Notes under the pieces: model-generated
Told to the model about the DNA's origin: nothing
Seen by the model: the letters and a program-made list of their open reading frames with translations, nothing else
The model's database searches: none
Made by a program: the position numbers and the translations under genes
Source of the DNA: Carex sylvatica
Taxonomy: Eukaryota; Streptophyta; Magnoliopsida; Poales; Cyperaceae
Length of the DNA: 64,000 nt
Assembly: GCA_964058845.1 (NCBI GenBank)
Contig: CAXKVR010000006.1
Span: forward strand, 1 to 64,000
Direction of reading: 5' to 3'
Part shown: positions 1-12,097 of the stretch, piece after piece
Layout of the letters: every line of letters starts with the position of its first letter
How positions within the stretch are numbered: the first letter of the stretch is position 1

Positions 1-170
1 AGAGAGAGATCAGAAATTTATTTTAAAAAGAAAAGAAAGAGACAGATTGGGAAATGAGTATAAAAAAAATGTCGTTAAAATTGGACAGCTTTAAAAATAC
101 ATTAATTAGTGGGGACCGACAGTTAATGACAATTAAAATCAGATTATATTAGTGTTGTGGACAAAGTGTT

Positions 171-785
171 GTGGGTAAAAATATTTTCTCATTATTTTTA
201 TCCTTTAATGATTCACTTAATAATGTCAGTTTAATTAATTTAGTTTATTTAAATAGATATCCACTAAATGTTAAACCAAAAAAAAAAATCTCATTTTATA
301 AACCTCTTAAATTGCGCAGTTCTTATTATGAACATCATTTCTTATTGTCCGAAATTTTTTGAATACGCGCTTAGTCACTATTATAAATACACACTTTGCT
401 ATTTATTATTATTTTTATATAAGTTTGCCATAAATAAAAAAAGGTTGGAGGGAGAAGGGTTAGGGTGTATTTGGGTAATTTTTTTGACAGATTAATTATT
501 AATTCATGAAGCGCGGTACGTTTGGATGAATAGCTGCTATTAGAAATAGGAATAGCGGAGCTATTCTCGATTCAAAGCAATCCGAAAAACAAATGGACTA
601 TTCTGAATAGTTGAAAACATTGCTATTCTGCTGTTTCCTTGTAGAAGATGGAATAAGGACTATTTATATTTGTGAAGAGAGAGAAAAATATATCTTTTTA
701 TTGAACTTTCTGTCAACATAGCTCCGATGTGACAAAATTAACGTCGCTTATGTCATTTTCATGTTGTGACAATTCATTTTAAACT
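171..785. repeat. Dispersed repeat, copy 1 (second copy near 10.85-12.1 kb)
   Basis: Blocks such as GATTCACTTAATAATGTCAG, the stretch around ACTAAATGTTAAACC, GGAGGGAGAAGGGTTAGGG and GTAGAAGATGGAATAA occur here and again, in the same order, at about 10,866-12,097. The copies differ by insertions: copy 2 carries extra sequence at about 10,900-11,270 and 11,315-11,735, and copy 1 carries about 130 bp at 485-620. No coding potential is apparent. The two small reading frames inside it begin without ATG or match nothing I recognise. It is probably an old non-autonomous transposable element or a segmental duplication. Confidence 0.7.
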
Positions 786-944
786 TCACTTGTTTATTTT
801 TTCTTTTACTTAGCACCACGTTAACATTATTCTTTTTATTACATCTATGCACTATTCTCCGAAATTTTTATTATAATACTCAAAAAAATTATAAAATTAC
901 AAAATCTACCCAACTTTTCACAAGAATTCGAAATCTGCCCCTCT

Positions 945-1045
945 CAGTGAGAAAATAACCGAACAAAGCCTCTCTTTTCGGTTATTTTCTCACCGGATCC
1001 AGAAATTGGATCGGTGAGAAAATAACCGGAAAGAGGGGCTTTGTC
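945..1045. repeat. Triple alternating inverted repeat (hairpin-forming)
   Basis: Three copies of one motif alternate in orientation: GAGAAAATAACCGA at about 949-962, TCGGTTATTTTCTCACCGGA at about 979-998, and GGTGAGAAAATAACCGGAAA at about 1013-1032. The second and third arms extend outward to AAAGCC/GGGCTTT, giving a near-perfect hairpin of about 35-bp arms with a short loop at 963-1044. The GGATCC-like core (CCGGATCCAG) recurs at about 1058 and, altered, near 1088. It may be the end of a foldback element next to the PMD relic. No function is inferred. Confidence 0.75.
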
Positions 1046-1274
1046 ATTATTTAGTCACCGGATCCAGGGGGTCCGGTCATTTAATCACTGGATTCGAATT
1101 TTTTTTTTATAAATTTGAAAGAGAACAACGAGAGCAGCGAGAGAAGGAAAATAGAGGAGTGAAAGATAAGATAGCGAGAGCCGAGAGAAGAGAAATAGAG
1201 AGGCAGTGAAGGCAGCGAAAGAGAAGAGAAAGAGACTCATCTTCTTCAGTTTTTTTCTTATATTTAATTTTTTA

Positions 1275-1790
1275 TTTATAGAATAGTTTAGAATATTAGT
1301 TCAATAATTTAGAATATTATTTAGATTGTTTAGATTATTGTCCAAATAATTTAGATAATTCCAAAATGGTTTATATTAGTTTAGAAAATTCTAAAATGGT
1401 TTACATTAGTTTAGAAAATTTCAAAACGGTTTACATTAGTTAGAAAATTTCAAAACGGTTTAGAGTAATTTATAAAATTCGAAAATGGCGTAGAATAATT
1501 TAGAAAATTTCAAAATAGTGCCCGAATAATTTAGAAAGTTTTAAAATGGTGTAGAATAATTTAGAAAAATTCAAATTGGTACCCAAATAATTTAGAAATT
1601 TTCAAAATTGTGTAAAATAGTTTAGAAAATTCTAAAATTTCAAATTGGTTCTGAAATGGTTTAGAATAATTTAGGTAATTTCAATTAGTTTAGAATAATT
1701 TAGGAAATTCCAAAACAGTTTAGATTAGTTTAGAAAATTTCAAAAAGGTTTAGAATAATTTATAGAGGTAGAATAATTTAGAGAGGGGAC
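1275..1790. repeat. Degenerate minisatellite, unit about 30-32 bp
   Basis: A unit close to TTTAGAAAATTTCAAAATGG followed by TTTAGAATAA is repeated with many point changes across about 500 bp, roughly 15 units. The spacer alternates between GGTTTAGA- and GGTACCC/GTGCCC-type variants. It sits between the hairpin and the plant-mobile-domain relic and may belong to the same transposable element. Confidence 0.8.
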
Positions 1791-1818
1791 TGAATTAATT
1801 TTGAATTAATTTTGTAGT

Positions 1819-2660
1819 ATGGAAGGCGAAGTACGTGATCAAGTAGAGGGGGAGGGGGATACTTTTAGTCGTATGTTATTGATACCTCACAGCCATGTGA
1901 CTTGTTCATAAATCTCATCATGTTTTAATTTCTAATTTCAATTTTGTAATGTAGAGTATGAAGGTTATAAACGTCAAGCACTACAGTTACCATACCCCGT
2001 ACCACGCTTTATACGTGCCATTTTTTTATTCGATTGGACTTATACCAGATCGCAGACTCGCAGTCATGCCTGCGATCAACATCGATGCGGCGCTGATACA
2101 CGGACTTGAAGAGCGGTGGCGTCCTGAGACGCACACCTTTCATCTTCTATTTGAAGAGATGACATGTATTAACTAAACTAATTCAAATAAATTTGTTCTT
2201 TGTGATATTTTACTGATAATTCAAATAAAGAAATTTATAATTTTTTATTTAATAAATTACAGTTATGTTGGAGGACGTGAGCTATTTATGGAATTTGCCC
2301 ATTACAGGATTTCTAGTGACGGGGAATATAGACGGGACAAATGCAAAAGGTCGGTTCTTCGAATTGTTAGGGATCAAATAGCATGAACAATCTCAATTTA
2401 TGAAAAAATGGGAGTCTCAGGTAAACGAAAAATATTCGAACTTGACTATCTTGAAATCTAAGTTCCGTGATCGATTTAAGAAGCTATCGGAGTACATGCC
2501 TGATGATCAAACGCTGAAGTGATAAGTATTTTATATATATATCAACTTATTCGTACTTTATTATATCAATAATGTACTCATATTCTCTTGAAATTTGTTA
2601 GGTATGTTCGTACATTTATTTTGGATATATTCTCGTCACTGGGATCCGTGTGCCATTCAT
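1819..2660 (+). pseudogene. Plant mobile domain (PMD, MAIN-like) gene remnant
   Basis: The peptide ending ERWRPETHTFHLLFEEMT (coding to 2165) matches the hallmark ERWRPETHTFH motif of the plant mobile domain, PF10536, found in MAIN/MAIL-type proteins and in transposons. A plausible intron (GT at 2166, AG at 2261-2262) joins it to LEDVSYLWNLPITGFLVTG, the expected continuation. The downstream frame has TAG at 2379-2381 and TGA at 2520-2522. A further exon-like piece (YVRTFILDIFSSLG) starts near 2603, followed by more stops. Upstream, an ATG at 1819 opens a short frame stopping near 1909. The order is right but the frame is broken, so this is a pseudogene, probably of transposon origin. Confidence 0.75.
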
Positions 2661-4881
2661 GACTAACTTAGGGTATCAATCGATATCTCTCCTCCTTATT
2701 AAGGAGCTTAATGTCTAGATCCCGCAAGGGTCTTGATTTACTATTTTTTTTAAAGGATGCTCAGCCGTTGAATTTTCAGATCACACATAGATGAATTTTC
2801 CAAATTATGCGTTTCAACACTTAAGCATGCACTGGTCGCACCGCATATGATCCCAGCGCTCGTAGACCGCGCGCCGCACCCGTGGAACGCGCCTCTGAAC
2901 CACGCACGGCGTTGTGGATCACGCCTGTGCACCGCACACCCTTTTTTTTCTACTGAAGGCGGAATTCGAACCCAGTTGAGTTCTGTTGGTGCCAAAATTC
3001 TTATCACTGCATTAAAGTTCACATGTGTATCTTGTAGATAAATATAATATTTAACTATTTTTCTCTACAAATTTAATTTAAATTATAATTATATAAATAT
3101 CATATATAAAATAATAAAAAAAAATATATTAATAGCCATATCGTATCCTTCATTTTTGAAAATTGCCGTATCGCCGTATCCGTATCGTATCAGTATTATT
3201 ATTGCTTTGGAATTTGTGGAACACGTATTAATTTGAATGATTGATTTTCGAAAAAGTCACGCAAATAATGAAATAATAAAACGCTTGATCTTCTTTATTT
3301 TATAATAAAATAATCTGTTTCGGTTGCAACGCATGGGTACGATGCTAATATTTATTTATATTACATACATAAATGTATTAATTTTATAATAAATATGTTG
3401 TTTTATTGTAGATATATGTGTGTGTGTGTGTGTTATCTTAGGGCGTGATGGAATGGATCGCAATGTCAGAAGTGCCTGGTAAACCATAGGACCGGATCTG
3501 AGGACATGATGATGGGATGGTGGTTGAAGATGGGCGAAAAGGGGAAGAACCAGTACAACAATATATGCTCCGGTGATCTATGACTTCCGGGGACCCGACC
3601 AAGAGGCGAACTGCTTTGGCCACAACTTGACCATGCACGGACACCATTGCGGTGCGTGCATCGATTGAAGGAGGTCTTGGTGAGTACAGCGAGCCATATC
3701 GAAACAATATTTTTCTAAAGATATATAGTACTCATTATCTTATGAGTATATATGCTTCAATTTGAATGCAAGCTTGAATAATTAATAAACAACAGACTAG
3801 AGTTCACAAATTCACTATTTGAAGTTCCATTCGCCATTTTCTTAAATTTATTAATAATTTTGATAGGCTTTATTTATTAATTCCCGACAGATCCTTATAT
3901 GGAAATTAATGTAGCGTTATCTGATAGGATCCGGCCCCTAATCCATAATATGGCGATTGGTGAGGTGTAAATTTTCATAGGCTTTAATTTCTTAATCTGC
4001 TTCATTCCTGAAATATAGATCCACAATGCAATTAATCAATACTTCAATATTATTTCAATTCGGTTTGATTATTTGAGTAACTACTTAAGATATTATAATT
4101 AATGATATTTTGTCTCTACATAGACTCCTGATCAATAACAATAAATTATGATTTCAGGTGCAGGTAAGGCAGTCCAAGAAATCAAATCATATTGGTTGGA
4201 TAGCAACACGTACACGACTGTTACAAGAAGCCCCACATTGACCACATGCAGTCAGCTATCATTGATTATTTAACTAAACTCAAGAATTGTTACTAATCAT
4301 GTTTAGATTACAAGTATTGATTGTGAGAGAGAAAGAGAAGAAAGAGATTGGGCGCACAGTAGTGTAGCTGGCTATGAAAAAGTACTACTACTGGTTACCG
4401 AAAAGTTGAGAGTTTGAGTCCATTCACGATTTTGCAGCCTCTGCAGAACTTTCATCGAGAGAGAGAGAGAGAGGAAACCTCATCGTAGGGTTTCTTTAAG
4501 GATTTCACCTTTAAGGAAACCTAGGTATCATCGCAGAGTGAGTTTGAAGAAACACTCAGGATTCGGGAGGAATTGTATGTCCTCATAAGAAAAGTTCAAT
4601 TTTCATAAAGAAAGATCCATACATACTTGTATAGTTTAATAAGTTGCTTGTTAGGTGAAATAATATGGTACAACGAGAGCAAAGATAAAAATGACAAATG
4701 AACTACATTGAATTTTATTACAAAACATACAGAATGTCACAACAAACAACATAATTAATTAGTTGAATAAAAATAAACCACCAGTCCGCACATAATTTAA
4801 ATAGCATACATGATATTATGAAAAAAAAAAAAAGGATACAAGATGATCTAAAAATATAGGTGTATACTTAGCTTAGTGCAA
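2661..4881. other. Intergenic, AT-rich, no gene recognised
   Basis: It holds a short GC-rich patch at about 2,825-2,945, a (GT)n run near 3,416-3,433, and a run of GTATC-type repeats at 3,130-3,200. An apparent reading frame on the minus strand at 3,438-3,707 has no recognisable similarity. Around 4,365-4,460 lies a segment with tRNA-like boxes (GTGTAGCTGGC, then GAGAGTTTGAGTCC) and a tail similar to that at 29.6 kb, probably a SINE-type remnant. Confidence 0.6.
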
Positions 4882-6288
4882 TCATTGTTTGTAGTAGCTA
4901 AGCGTACCATATATGGTTTGAATAAAAGTAAGGACAAACAATAAGATGCCGGCGATGACGGAGATAATTATCCATGTATTGGAGCAGTAGCGATTCTTAA
5001 ACTCTCCAATTAATCTATAGACACTTTTTTTATGATGTGCCATCACCTTCTTCTCCAAAACAACCAGCTCATCTGGCATATAGAGATTATCGGCAATAAA
5101 AGTTTTCATTTTTTGTACAAAAAGCAAAACATCCTTGTCGTCTAAACTTGTGCTTGGGATGACACCATTTTCTCGCAATATTCTGACATCTGATTCTGTC
5201 TTTAAGAAGCACGCCATGCATGCAACATAGGCCGTGAAGGTCCGCTCAAACATATAATTGCAACGATCTTCAAATATTAAAAGACTTTCATAGAGTTGAG
5301 CGCTGTAATCCAAAAGGTGCAAGGGTGCTAATTGCATCACTCCATAAACCCTCCTGTTGTCAGAGTAACACACATCAATGGAGCCGCCCTCATCCTTTAC
5401 GAAAACAGTTTGAGATGATTGCAATTCTGTTACACTAGGTATAAGGAAGTGGCACATCATCTTATCATTATCTTGATTTGGAGTATACTTCCCATTGAGG
5501 GTTCGAGACCAATGGAAGATGTGTACTAGATGTTTGAAGCCACCTTCAGGAACTGTACCATCATCCTCTTTAGACGGGTGCATTGTCGGACATTTTGGAA
5601 GGCATGTGAGTGCAAACTTGTGGATTGGGATATCTAAAAGCTTGCCTATGTTGGAAAACTCTGTACATACAGCTTCGAGAACAAACCAAGGTATTTGGTA
5701 GTTCATGGTTATCATGTAAGTTTGAATCTTCGATGTATCTTGTAAAAAGTTAAATAAATTTCGAAAGTCTGTATACGTTAGAGGAAAACTAGTTTGGTTA
5801 GCTATTTCATCCATAATAACATCTGTGTACCCTTCATTGTCTGTTATGAAAACCATCGCAAGTATTAAGAAGCAACTACTGACCAGTAGGTGTTCTATGA
5901 AACGTTTGCTATTTTCAGCAGTATGAAATTGTTCATCGACCCCATGATAGTGGCTCCAGGCTCGATCTACCTTCCCTTGCATGTATTCAAAGTATGATTT
6001 TAAGTTGAGACCAAACCAGTGCGTCATACATGCAACAAATTGCCACTTATTGGTTTCAGGAATGAAAGAGGCCCCAAAATCATCCCAACTTTTCCAATTA
6101 CCAAATATTGATGGATATTTTTCAATGTTGCCATCCATTGATGCCCGGAGGAATCTATCCGGGTTCCCCAGTCGACCTTCTATCTCCACAACCCACTTAT
6201 CTACCGGTTCTGGCAAATCATCTATTTTATCTACTAATTTTTGGGAATCATTCATTTCATCTACTAGTTGTTGGCAATCATATCTCAT
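4882..6288 (-). CDS. DUF247 family membrane protein, intact, 468 aa
   Basis: This is a single uninterrupted coding exon starting at ATG 6288-6286. The protein follows the PF03140 (DUF247) layout: YQIPWFVLE at about residues 197-205, a K-H-L-V-H-I-F-H segment at about 252-259, PSVTELQSS at about 284-292, the LxxLLDYSAQLYESLLIFE block at about 320-340, SDVRILRENGVI near 366-377, and a C-terminal hydrophobic anchor at about 439-461 (NTWIIISVIAGILLFVLTF onward) ending SLSYY-like (GTLSYYKQ). The length is typical for the family. The N-terminus (residues 1-35) carries three LVD/PVD repeats and lacks the usual clear start motif, so it is divergent. DUF247 proteins are plant-specific, their biochemical role is unknown, and in grasses some act at self-incompatibility loci. 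Nothing here links this copy to that role. A 5'UTR intron is likely (see the leader feature). Confidence 0.9.
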   Translation of the reverse strand: MRYDCQQLVDEMNDSQKLVDKIDDLPEPVDKWVVEIEGRLGNPDRFLRASMDGNIEKYPSIFGNWKSWDDFGASFIPETNKWQFVACMTHWFGLNLKSYFEYMQGKVDRAWSHYHGVDEQFHTAENSKRFIEHLLVSSCFLILAMVFITDNEGYTDVIMDEIANQTSFPLTYTDFRNLFNFLQDTSKIQTYMITMNYQIPWFVLEAVCTEFSNIGKLLDIPIHKFALTCLPKCPTMHPSKEDDGTVPEGGFKHLVHIFHWSRTLNGKYTPNQDNDKMMCHFLIPSVTELQSSQTVFVKDEGGSIDVCYSDNRRVYGVMQLAPLHLLDYSAQLYESLLIFEDRCNYMFERTFTAYVACMACFLKTESDVRILRENGVIPSTSLDDKDVLLFVQKMKTFIADNLYMPDELVVLEKKVMAHHKKSVYRLIGEFKNRYCSNTWIIISVIAGILLFVLTFIQTIYGTLSYYKQ

Positions 6289-8200
6289 TTCTGACCCTCT
6301 TCTCGATTAATCCACAAACAAGCTGTTCTGAAATAATGTGAAACGTGATTAAATATTAAATTAATACATACGGATGTTAATCTAATTAAGAAGCATGGCA
6401 AAACCATATCCAGGTTAAGTAAAAGTTATGGCTTCCATTAGATAATTAATTTGTCGACGCTTTCACGTAAAAATAATTTTACAAAGGTAAAACTACGGAC
6501 CGATGAGGGTATTTTCTTATCGACACAATTACCCTTATCGTTAAGTATTAACCTTACACATATCCTACACTTATCCATTAAGATAACGGATAATCAAACA
6601 AATAATATATAATTATCAAATAAATTGATAGCTTATATAATTTAATTAACAAATATAACAAATAAATATTTATATTAAATACAAATATTATTATCCTTAT
6701 AACATTATTTTAAAATGTAAATTATTAATTAATTGAAATGATGTAAATTTTATATCAAAATAAAACGATATAAAATGTTGGATAAATTAATTTTACCATA
6801 ATTTACAAAAACAATATTATATAAAATGTTGTAAAATCAATATAATCATAATAATACAAATTATATAGTTATACGTACAAAAAAAATTTATCATAGATAA
6901 TTTTATTTTATTAATTACCCTCTAATGAGTACGAAACAAATCTTATCAATATCTATTTGATAAGTTAACAAAAAAAATTCTGACCCGTGCCCATAATTGT
7001 TAAATTAATGATTTTTTTTCACTCGATCATACCTGCTTTATCAAATACGATATGGACCAGGCCGGTAAATGGATATATGAGAAGGTTTCACTGACATCCT
7101 AGATAAAACAACATATATACTTAAAAGAAAACCTCGTAGATAATTCCCACTTAAATAACAAAGGTCAATATGGGATAAAAATCTGATATATGTAATTAAT
7201 CAGTATATCAGATATATACAACTTCAGCCACATTTTAGTATGTAAAATACAATATAACATCAGTGTCATTTCAGTCTATATAACACCAACTCCAAAACCT
7301 ATCGAATTGACTTCAGACGGTAAATCCAAACCGTTCAAACCGATCTACTTCATTAGTTGTGTGTTTACATGTAAAATTTATAACTTTTTGTATTTATTTG
7401 GTATCAAGTCAAGCGGTCAAATGTGTGAGTTTTTAAGTCAATTTTAATACATTTATTTTTCAATTTTTTTACCTCTTGATTAGATACTAAAATAACTCGA
7501 AAATATAAAAAGTTTGTATGTAAACGTACCACTCATAAAGTAAATTAGTTTGAACGGTCTGAATGAGTTGTTTAAAGTCTATTTAATCAATTTTGAAGTT
7601 AATGTCATACTAGCCGAACTCCTTATAAATGTTAATACTATTTTCTTTTTTTTCCCTAATTGTGTTATTAATTATTTTACTCCAAATATTATGAACTACC
7701 AATTGAGTTGATGCAAGATTTAAGCCCTCGAGATAGTAAAAGATTGAAACGTATCGTTAAATCTAGATATATTAAAATTGTTACAAATTAACGAGGCACT
7801 CTTAATACTTAAAATGAGAATTCAGATCACTATACAGCTTTAAAATGATCTACACAAATCTACTGTAAACTAAAACTTACTTGTAGGTGAAGTATCGTAA
7901 TATAAAACTAATTAACAAATCTCCCTACACAACTATTCATAACATGTAGTCAGCATATATATACACAGACATTTAACCTGTTGTGAAAACTTACCGATTC
8001 GACAAATTAGTATTAAAAATTATGATGCTGAGAATTAGAGAGAAAATGCAGAGAAGTACCAAAGAGGAGAGGAGGCCTGTCTTCGTCTCTATGGCTCTCG
8101 ATCGAAATGCTGAGGATGTGAATTAGAAAACTTAGGAGATTTACAAGAGAAGACTACCCAGATCCTCTGCTACGCATTCGAAGTCTCTCCGTGTAGCGAG
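6289..8200 (-). promoter_or_regulatory. Probable 5' leader with intron for the DUF247 gene
   Basis: Reading the minus strand, a good acceptor (CACATTATTTCAG) ends at 6328, 39 bp before the ATG. A candidate donor (CTCTCCTCTTTG then GTACTT) lies at 8059-8058. The implied first exon is non-coding, about 8,060-8,200, and the leader intron is about 1.73 kb and contains an old MITE. This is inferred from splice-like sites only. No transcript evidence is visible. Confidence 0.35.
7266..7612. mobile_element. MITE with long inverted ends (Mutator-like family, diverged)
   Basis: The two ends are imperfect inverted copies. The left inner block around 7,285-7,345 contains AACCGTTCAAACCGATCTAC and the right inner block near 7,530-7,570 contains its complement GTTTGAACGGTCTGAAT. 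The AACCGTT...GTGT(G)TTTACATGT core is also seen in the MITEs at 10.1, 30.1, 32.3 and 61.0 kb. No clean target duplication was found here, so the borders are approximate. Confidence 0.6.
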
Positions 8201-9570
8201 CTGTATATATTGGACAATTGTATATGTAGGGTCAGAAAAGGTCCTTACATTTTTCTTTATTATACTTCATTTTCCTATAAATTTATACTCTATCTTCGGT
8301 TCAATATTGAAAAAAGTTTGGACTGAACAAGATGATTTGAGTAAAGCAATTACACGTTGGTGGAAATCTAAATACAAACACCTATAGTATTTATTTGAAC
8401 CATTAAAGTCTTGATAAGCTTAATAACTCAAAGACATATATATCCGATATACTTCAAATGACTAACTCAAATTGTTGAAACCGATCAACTTCACGAGTGA
8501 TGTGTTTACATGTCAAATTTATAAATTTGAGAATTAATTTAGTGCTAAGTCAAGCATTTAAAGAACTAGCCTTTAGTCTAGTGGCACATGATAATTAGTT
8601 TATGTTGAGAGATCATGTGTTCAAAATTCGAATAAAAGGTTCTAGAACGGAATTTTTTTTGGTTTCTTGAATACACACTATATCAATATGATGTTCTAGG
8701 AGATAATCCTTAAGAAAGGGACGAAGAACAAGTTTTTCTTCCACTGTAAGACCTAACAAAAAGCCACTAATTTCAAATCTGTGATCAAACTAATGTAAGG
8801 GAATTGCTCAAGAATGAATTTACCAAAAGTAGAGCCAGCTTTTCCACTCTTAATAATTAGATACTAAATATTGAAATTATACTAGAAATCAAATCATTAT
8901 TCAATCTTAAAATGATCTACACTAATTCAACGGATATTAAATATTAGTAATTAATGGATAACCGCCTACATAACAGGTCCAAATTAAGTAACCAATTACT
9001 ATGCATCATCTCTAAAAATAGAGAAAAAAACAAAATATATGCACACTATGGATATGAATCTAACACAACAATTCACAAACAAATCGATCCACTAATTAAG
9101 ATCTGGGTATTCCAATTACGATTTGGAAAAATAAGAATTAGTATTAAATAAAATAGGCTTATAATTAGATAGAAAAATATGTAGAGAGAAGTACCAAGAA
9201 GGAGAGGACGACTTGACAAGCAAATTAATGTTGTCAATCTTATATAGTAATTAACTGCAATATGTCCCTAACCTACTTCACAAGCAAATTAAGGCATTAA
9301 TATATTCTAAGGTAAAGCAAGTAGGATTGGTATTGCTTGAAGATATATAGTACATATGGATTCTCTCACTCCAATTAGACAATGCATCTTAGTTAAAGAA
9401 ACCTATCTATATATATATTCCATGTAAATGGAATCCAAGAAAAGAACTAAGTCTCATTCATATATGTGTTTGTACCTTAAATTTGAAAATTAATTAACAA
9501 CTGAGCAAGAGAAGACTATACAAATCCTCTGTTAATTATGCATTCAGGTGGACAACTGTACTCAACTATA
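7300..9570. repeat. Tandem duplication of the DUF247 upstream region
   Basis: About 7,300-8,230 and about 8,457-9,570 are diverged copies in the same orientation. Paired blocks are the AAACCGATC(T/A)ACTTCA region (7,337 and 8,479), TTAAAATGATCTACAC (7,841 and 8,908), GAGAAGTACCAA followed by GGAGAGGA (8,051 and 9,186), and AGAGAAGACTA followed by ATCCTCTG (8,147 and 9,509). The second copy has a 0.25-kb extra piece before the last block. It may be the surviving leader of a lost tandem DUF247 gene. Confidence 0.65.
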
Positions 9571-10111
9571 CTTCAATTAATGTCACTCATGGCGTTAAAC
9601 CTTCTAAATTGCACAATTTTAGTTGACAACATTTTTTTAATGTTTTGTTTCATTTGTTTATGTAATAGAGCTTAGTAGCATAGATCTATTTTATTTTTTT
9701 TGTTTATTATATGCATTCATTTAATTAATCTCATGTTTTAGTTAATTTGAATTTGATTGATTCCATCAGAAAATTATTATTTACAACTGAATCACTCAAA
9801 TTTTAAATTATTTGGTGAAAAGTAAAAAAAAAAATAGCTGTAATGTGACGCACATTCTAGTTAAATCATAAAAAATATATCTACAGCTTCATTTTTTTTT
9901 AATTTATTGATATTTTTCGTAAATAAAAGATTAATGTAATAATGTATGCTAGACCTAATTCATTCTAAATATGTTCAAATATAATTTAGTTGTGCTTAGT
10001 TGGCGTGTGTTTTGTTCCTATATATTAGACATTAATTATTAATTAGTGGGTAACGTTCTAACTTCTGAAATTAATTTCTGTAAAAAACTTTCCTTTTCTA
10101 TAATTTATCAA
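9571..10111. other. Intergenic AT-rich sequence
   Basis: No coding frame, RNA gene or clear repeat was recognised here. The sequence is mostly A/T-rich low-information sequence. Confidence 0.6.
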
Positions 10112-10496
10112 GAGGAGGGATCCACTTATACTCTTTTTTGGTGACACCGAATTATACCCTATAATTTTAAAGTCTAATAGTCGATCTAAACCGTTCAACG
10201 TGATGGATATATTAAAATGTGCTTGCAGATCAAATTTTGTATTTTTTATTTATTTTGTTACTTTTTATTAAGATGAGTACAAATTAAATTTCAATAGTAT
10301 GAAAACAACGATTTTGTAAAATACTTAATATATAGTAAAAAGATTAAAAAAATGTAAAATTTGATATGTAAACACATTTTAATATATCTATCATGTTGAA
10401 CGGTTTAGATCGACTGTTTGGACTTTGAAAACTTTGAAAATTAATATAAAATATAATTTGGTGTCACCAAAAAAAAGTGTAAGTGAACTCCTCCTC
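10112..10496. mobile_element. Mutator-type MITE, 385 bp, perfect 9-bp target duplication
   Basis: The flanks are identical 9-mers ATTTATCAA at 10,103-10,111 and 10,497-10,505. The ends are long inverted repeats (about 95 bp): left GAGGAGGGATCCACTTATAC, right complement GAGGAGGAGTTCACTTACAC. Both continue through TTTTTTGGTGACACC and AAACCGTTCAAC. There is no open frame, so it is non-autonomous. A 9-bp duplication is the usual mark of Mutator-like transposition. Confidence 0.9.
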
Positions 10497-10849
10497 ATTT
10501 ATCAAATAAAAATATTAAAGCTTATTTTATTTAAAATGAAATTATAGAAATTTTAATGAAGTGATCATTTCTACGGGGCATAAAGATGCAACACATGCAT
10601 GGATTTGATAATTTTGTATAATTTAATTGTCCTTTCTTGGAGTGTGATAATTTATTAGTGGTTATCTGCTACACGCTTCCTAAATTAATTTCGGCATGAA
10701 GCATTTCTTTTCTGTAATATAATAAAAATAAAATTTTAATTAACTTACAGCTGATTTGGGTGAAAATGAAATCATAGATATTTTAAAGTGCCAAGTTGCT
10801 TTCAGAGATATATTATTATTGCCAAAGAACCGATCTGATGCCTGATATA

Positions 10850-12097
10850 TATTATTTTTATTCTTTTTATGATTCACTTAATAATGTCAGTCACAGTCAA
10901 AGAGACGGATGCAAAATTTTCGTCAGAGTGGCAAAAAAAATATTAAATTGAATCTAAATAGCTAATCAAGTTTAAATCTATTAATTAATTAGATACTCGA
11001 TAAAAAATAATATTTTAACTTATACTTTCCAATATTCTGACTTGTAATTTCTGATTCTCTAATCTATAATTCTAATTACCAATCATTATTTAAAAAATAT
11101 ATTTTAATTTTAATCCTAAATTTAACCCAAATTACAAATCAAATATTTAGAAGAGAGCAAAACAAATTTTAAGAGAGGGACAAAGTCAATCGGAAATCTT
11201 TACTAAAACTCAAAATCCAGGAAGACAACTGCCTCCTCTGGAATCATGTGGGCCCACCCCTGATGTCAGATTAATTTAATTTATTTAAATAGATGTCGAC
11301 TAAATGTTAAACCAAAAAAAAAAAAAATTAAGTGATTTTCAACCTGTTCCGACTGAATTTCAAACAATATACGACAAATTATGCTTTAGTTTAATAACAA
11401 TACAGTTCAGTTTAATGACTGTATAATTTAAATTTATTTTAATGATTTGTCATAGACTGATTAGTTCAGAAGATAATACTTGAATATTTTTTCAAAATTA
11501 ACTTGTTCATTAATTTCTACTTTTTATTTTATTTTTATTTTTTAAATAATAATTAAATGTATAACTAGACAACTATTTCTGCAAACTCTCCCTTCAAATA
11601 TTCTTCATGCAGCCTTTTTAATTAATCATAGACTTCATATTCGAAATGCATACTTGTATATTTCTATTTAAACAACGGTTGATCATGCTTTTGAAAAAAA
11701 AAAACATTTTTATAACTATTAACAATTGTCAAATACTTTTTTTTTTAATCTCATTTTATAAACCCCTCTTAAATTGCACAGTTCTTATTTTATTGTCCGA
11801 ATTTTTTTTAATACGCTCTTAGTCACTATTATAAATACACACTTTGCTATTTATTTATTTATTTTTTATAAGTTTGCCATAAAAAAAATGTTGGAGGGAG
11901 AAGGGTTAGGGTGTATGTGGGTAAAAACGAATGGAGAGAACATTATTATTCTGTTGTTTCTGGTAGAAGATGGAATAACGACTATTTATGTTTGTGAAGA
12001 GAGATTTTTTTTTTATCAGATTTTACTCCAACATATCTCTCATGTAACAAAATTAACGTTGCTTATATCATTTTTATGTCGTGACAATTTATTTTAA
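10850..12097. repeat. Dispersed repeat, copy 2 (partner of 171-785)
   Basis: It shares ordered blocks with copy 1 (see that entry). Relative to copy 1 it is split by about 370 bp at about 10,900-11,270 and by about 420 bp at about 11,315-11,735. A 107-codon frame at 11,774-12,097 lies wholly inside the repeat, is low in complexity, and is not treated as a gene. Confidence 0.7.

Noticed and set aside
2750..3041. Overlapping frames on both strands in a GC-rich patch
   Set aside because: They are open because the patch is GC-rich. The sequence resembles no protein I know.
3438..3707. 89-codon minus-strand frame
   Set aside because: It lacks a recognisable domain, and there are no splice signals or neighbours to support it.
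5495..6341. Plus-strand frames opposite the DUF247 gene
   Set aside because: They are antisense shadows of a well-supported coding exon, with no independent similarity.
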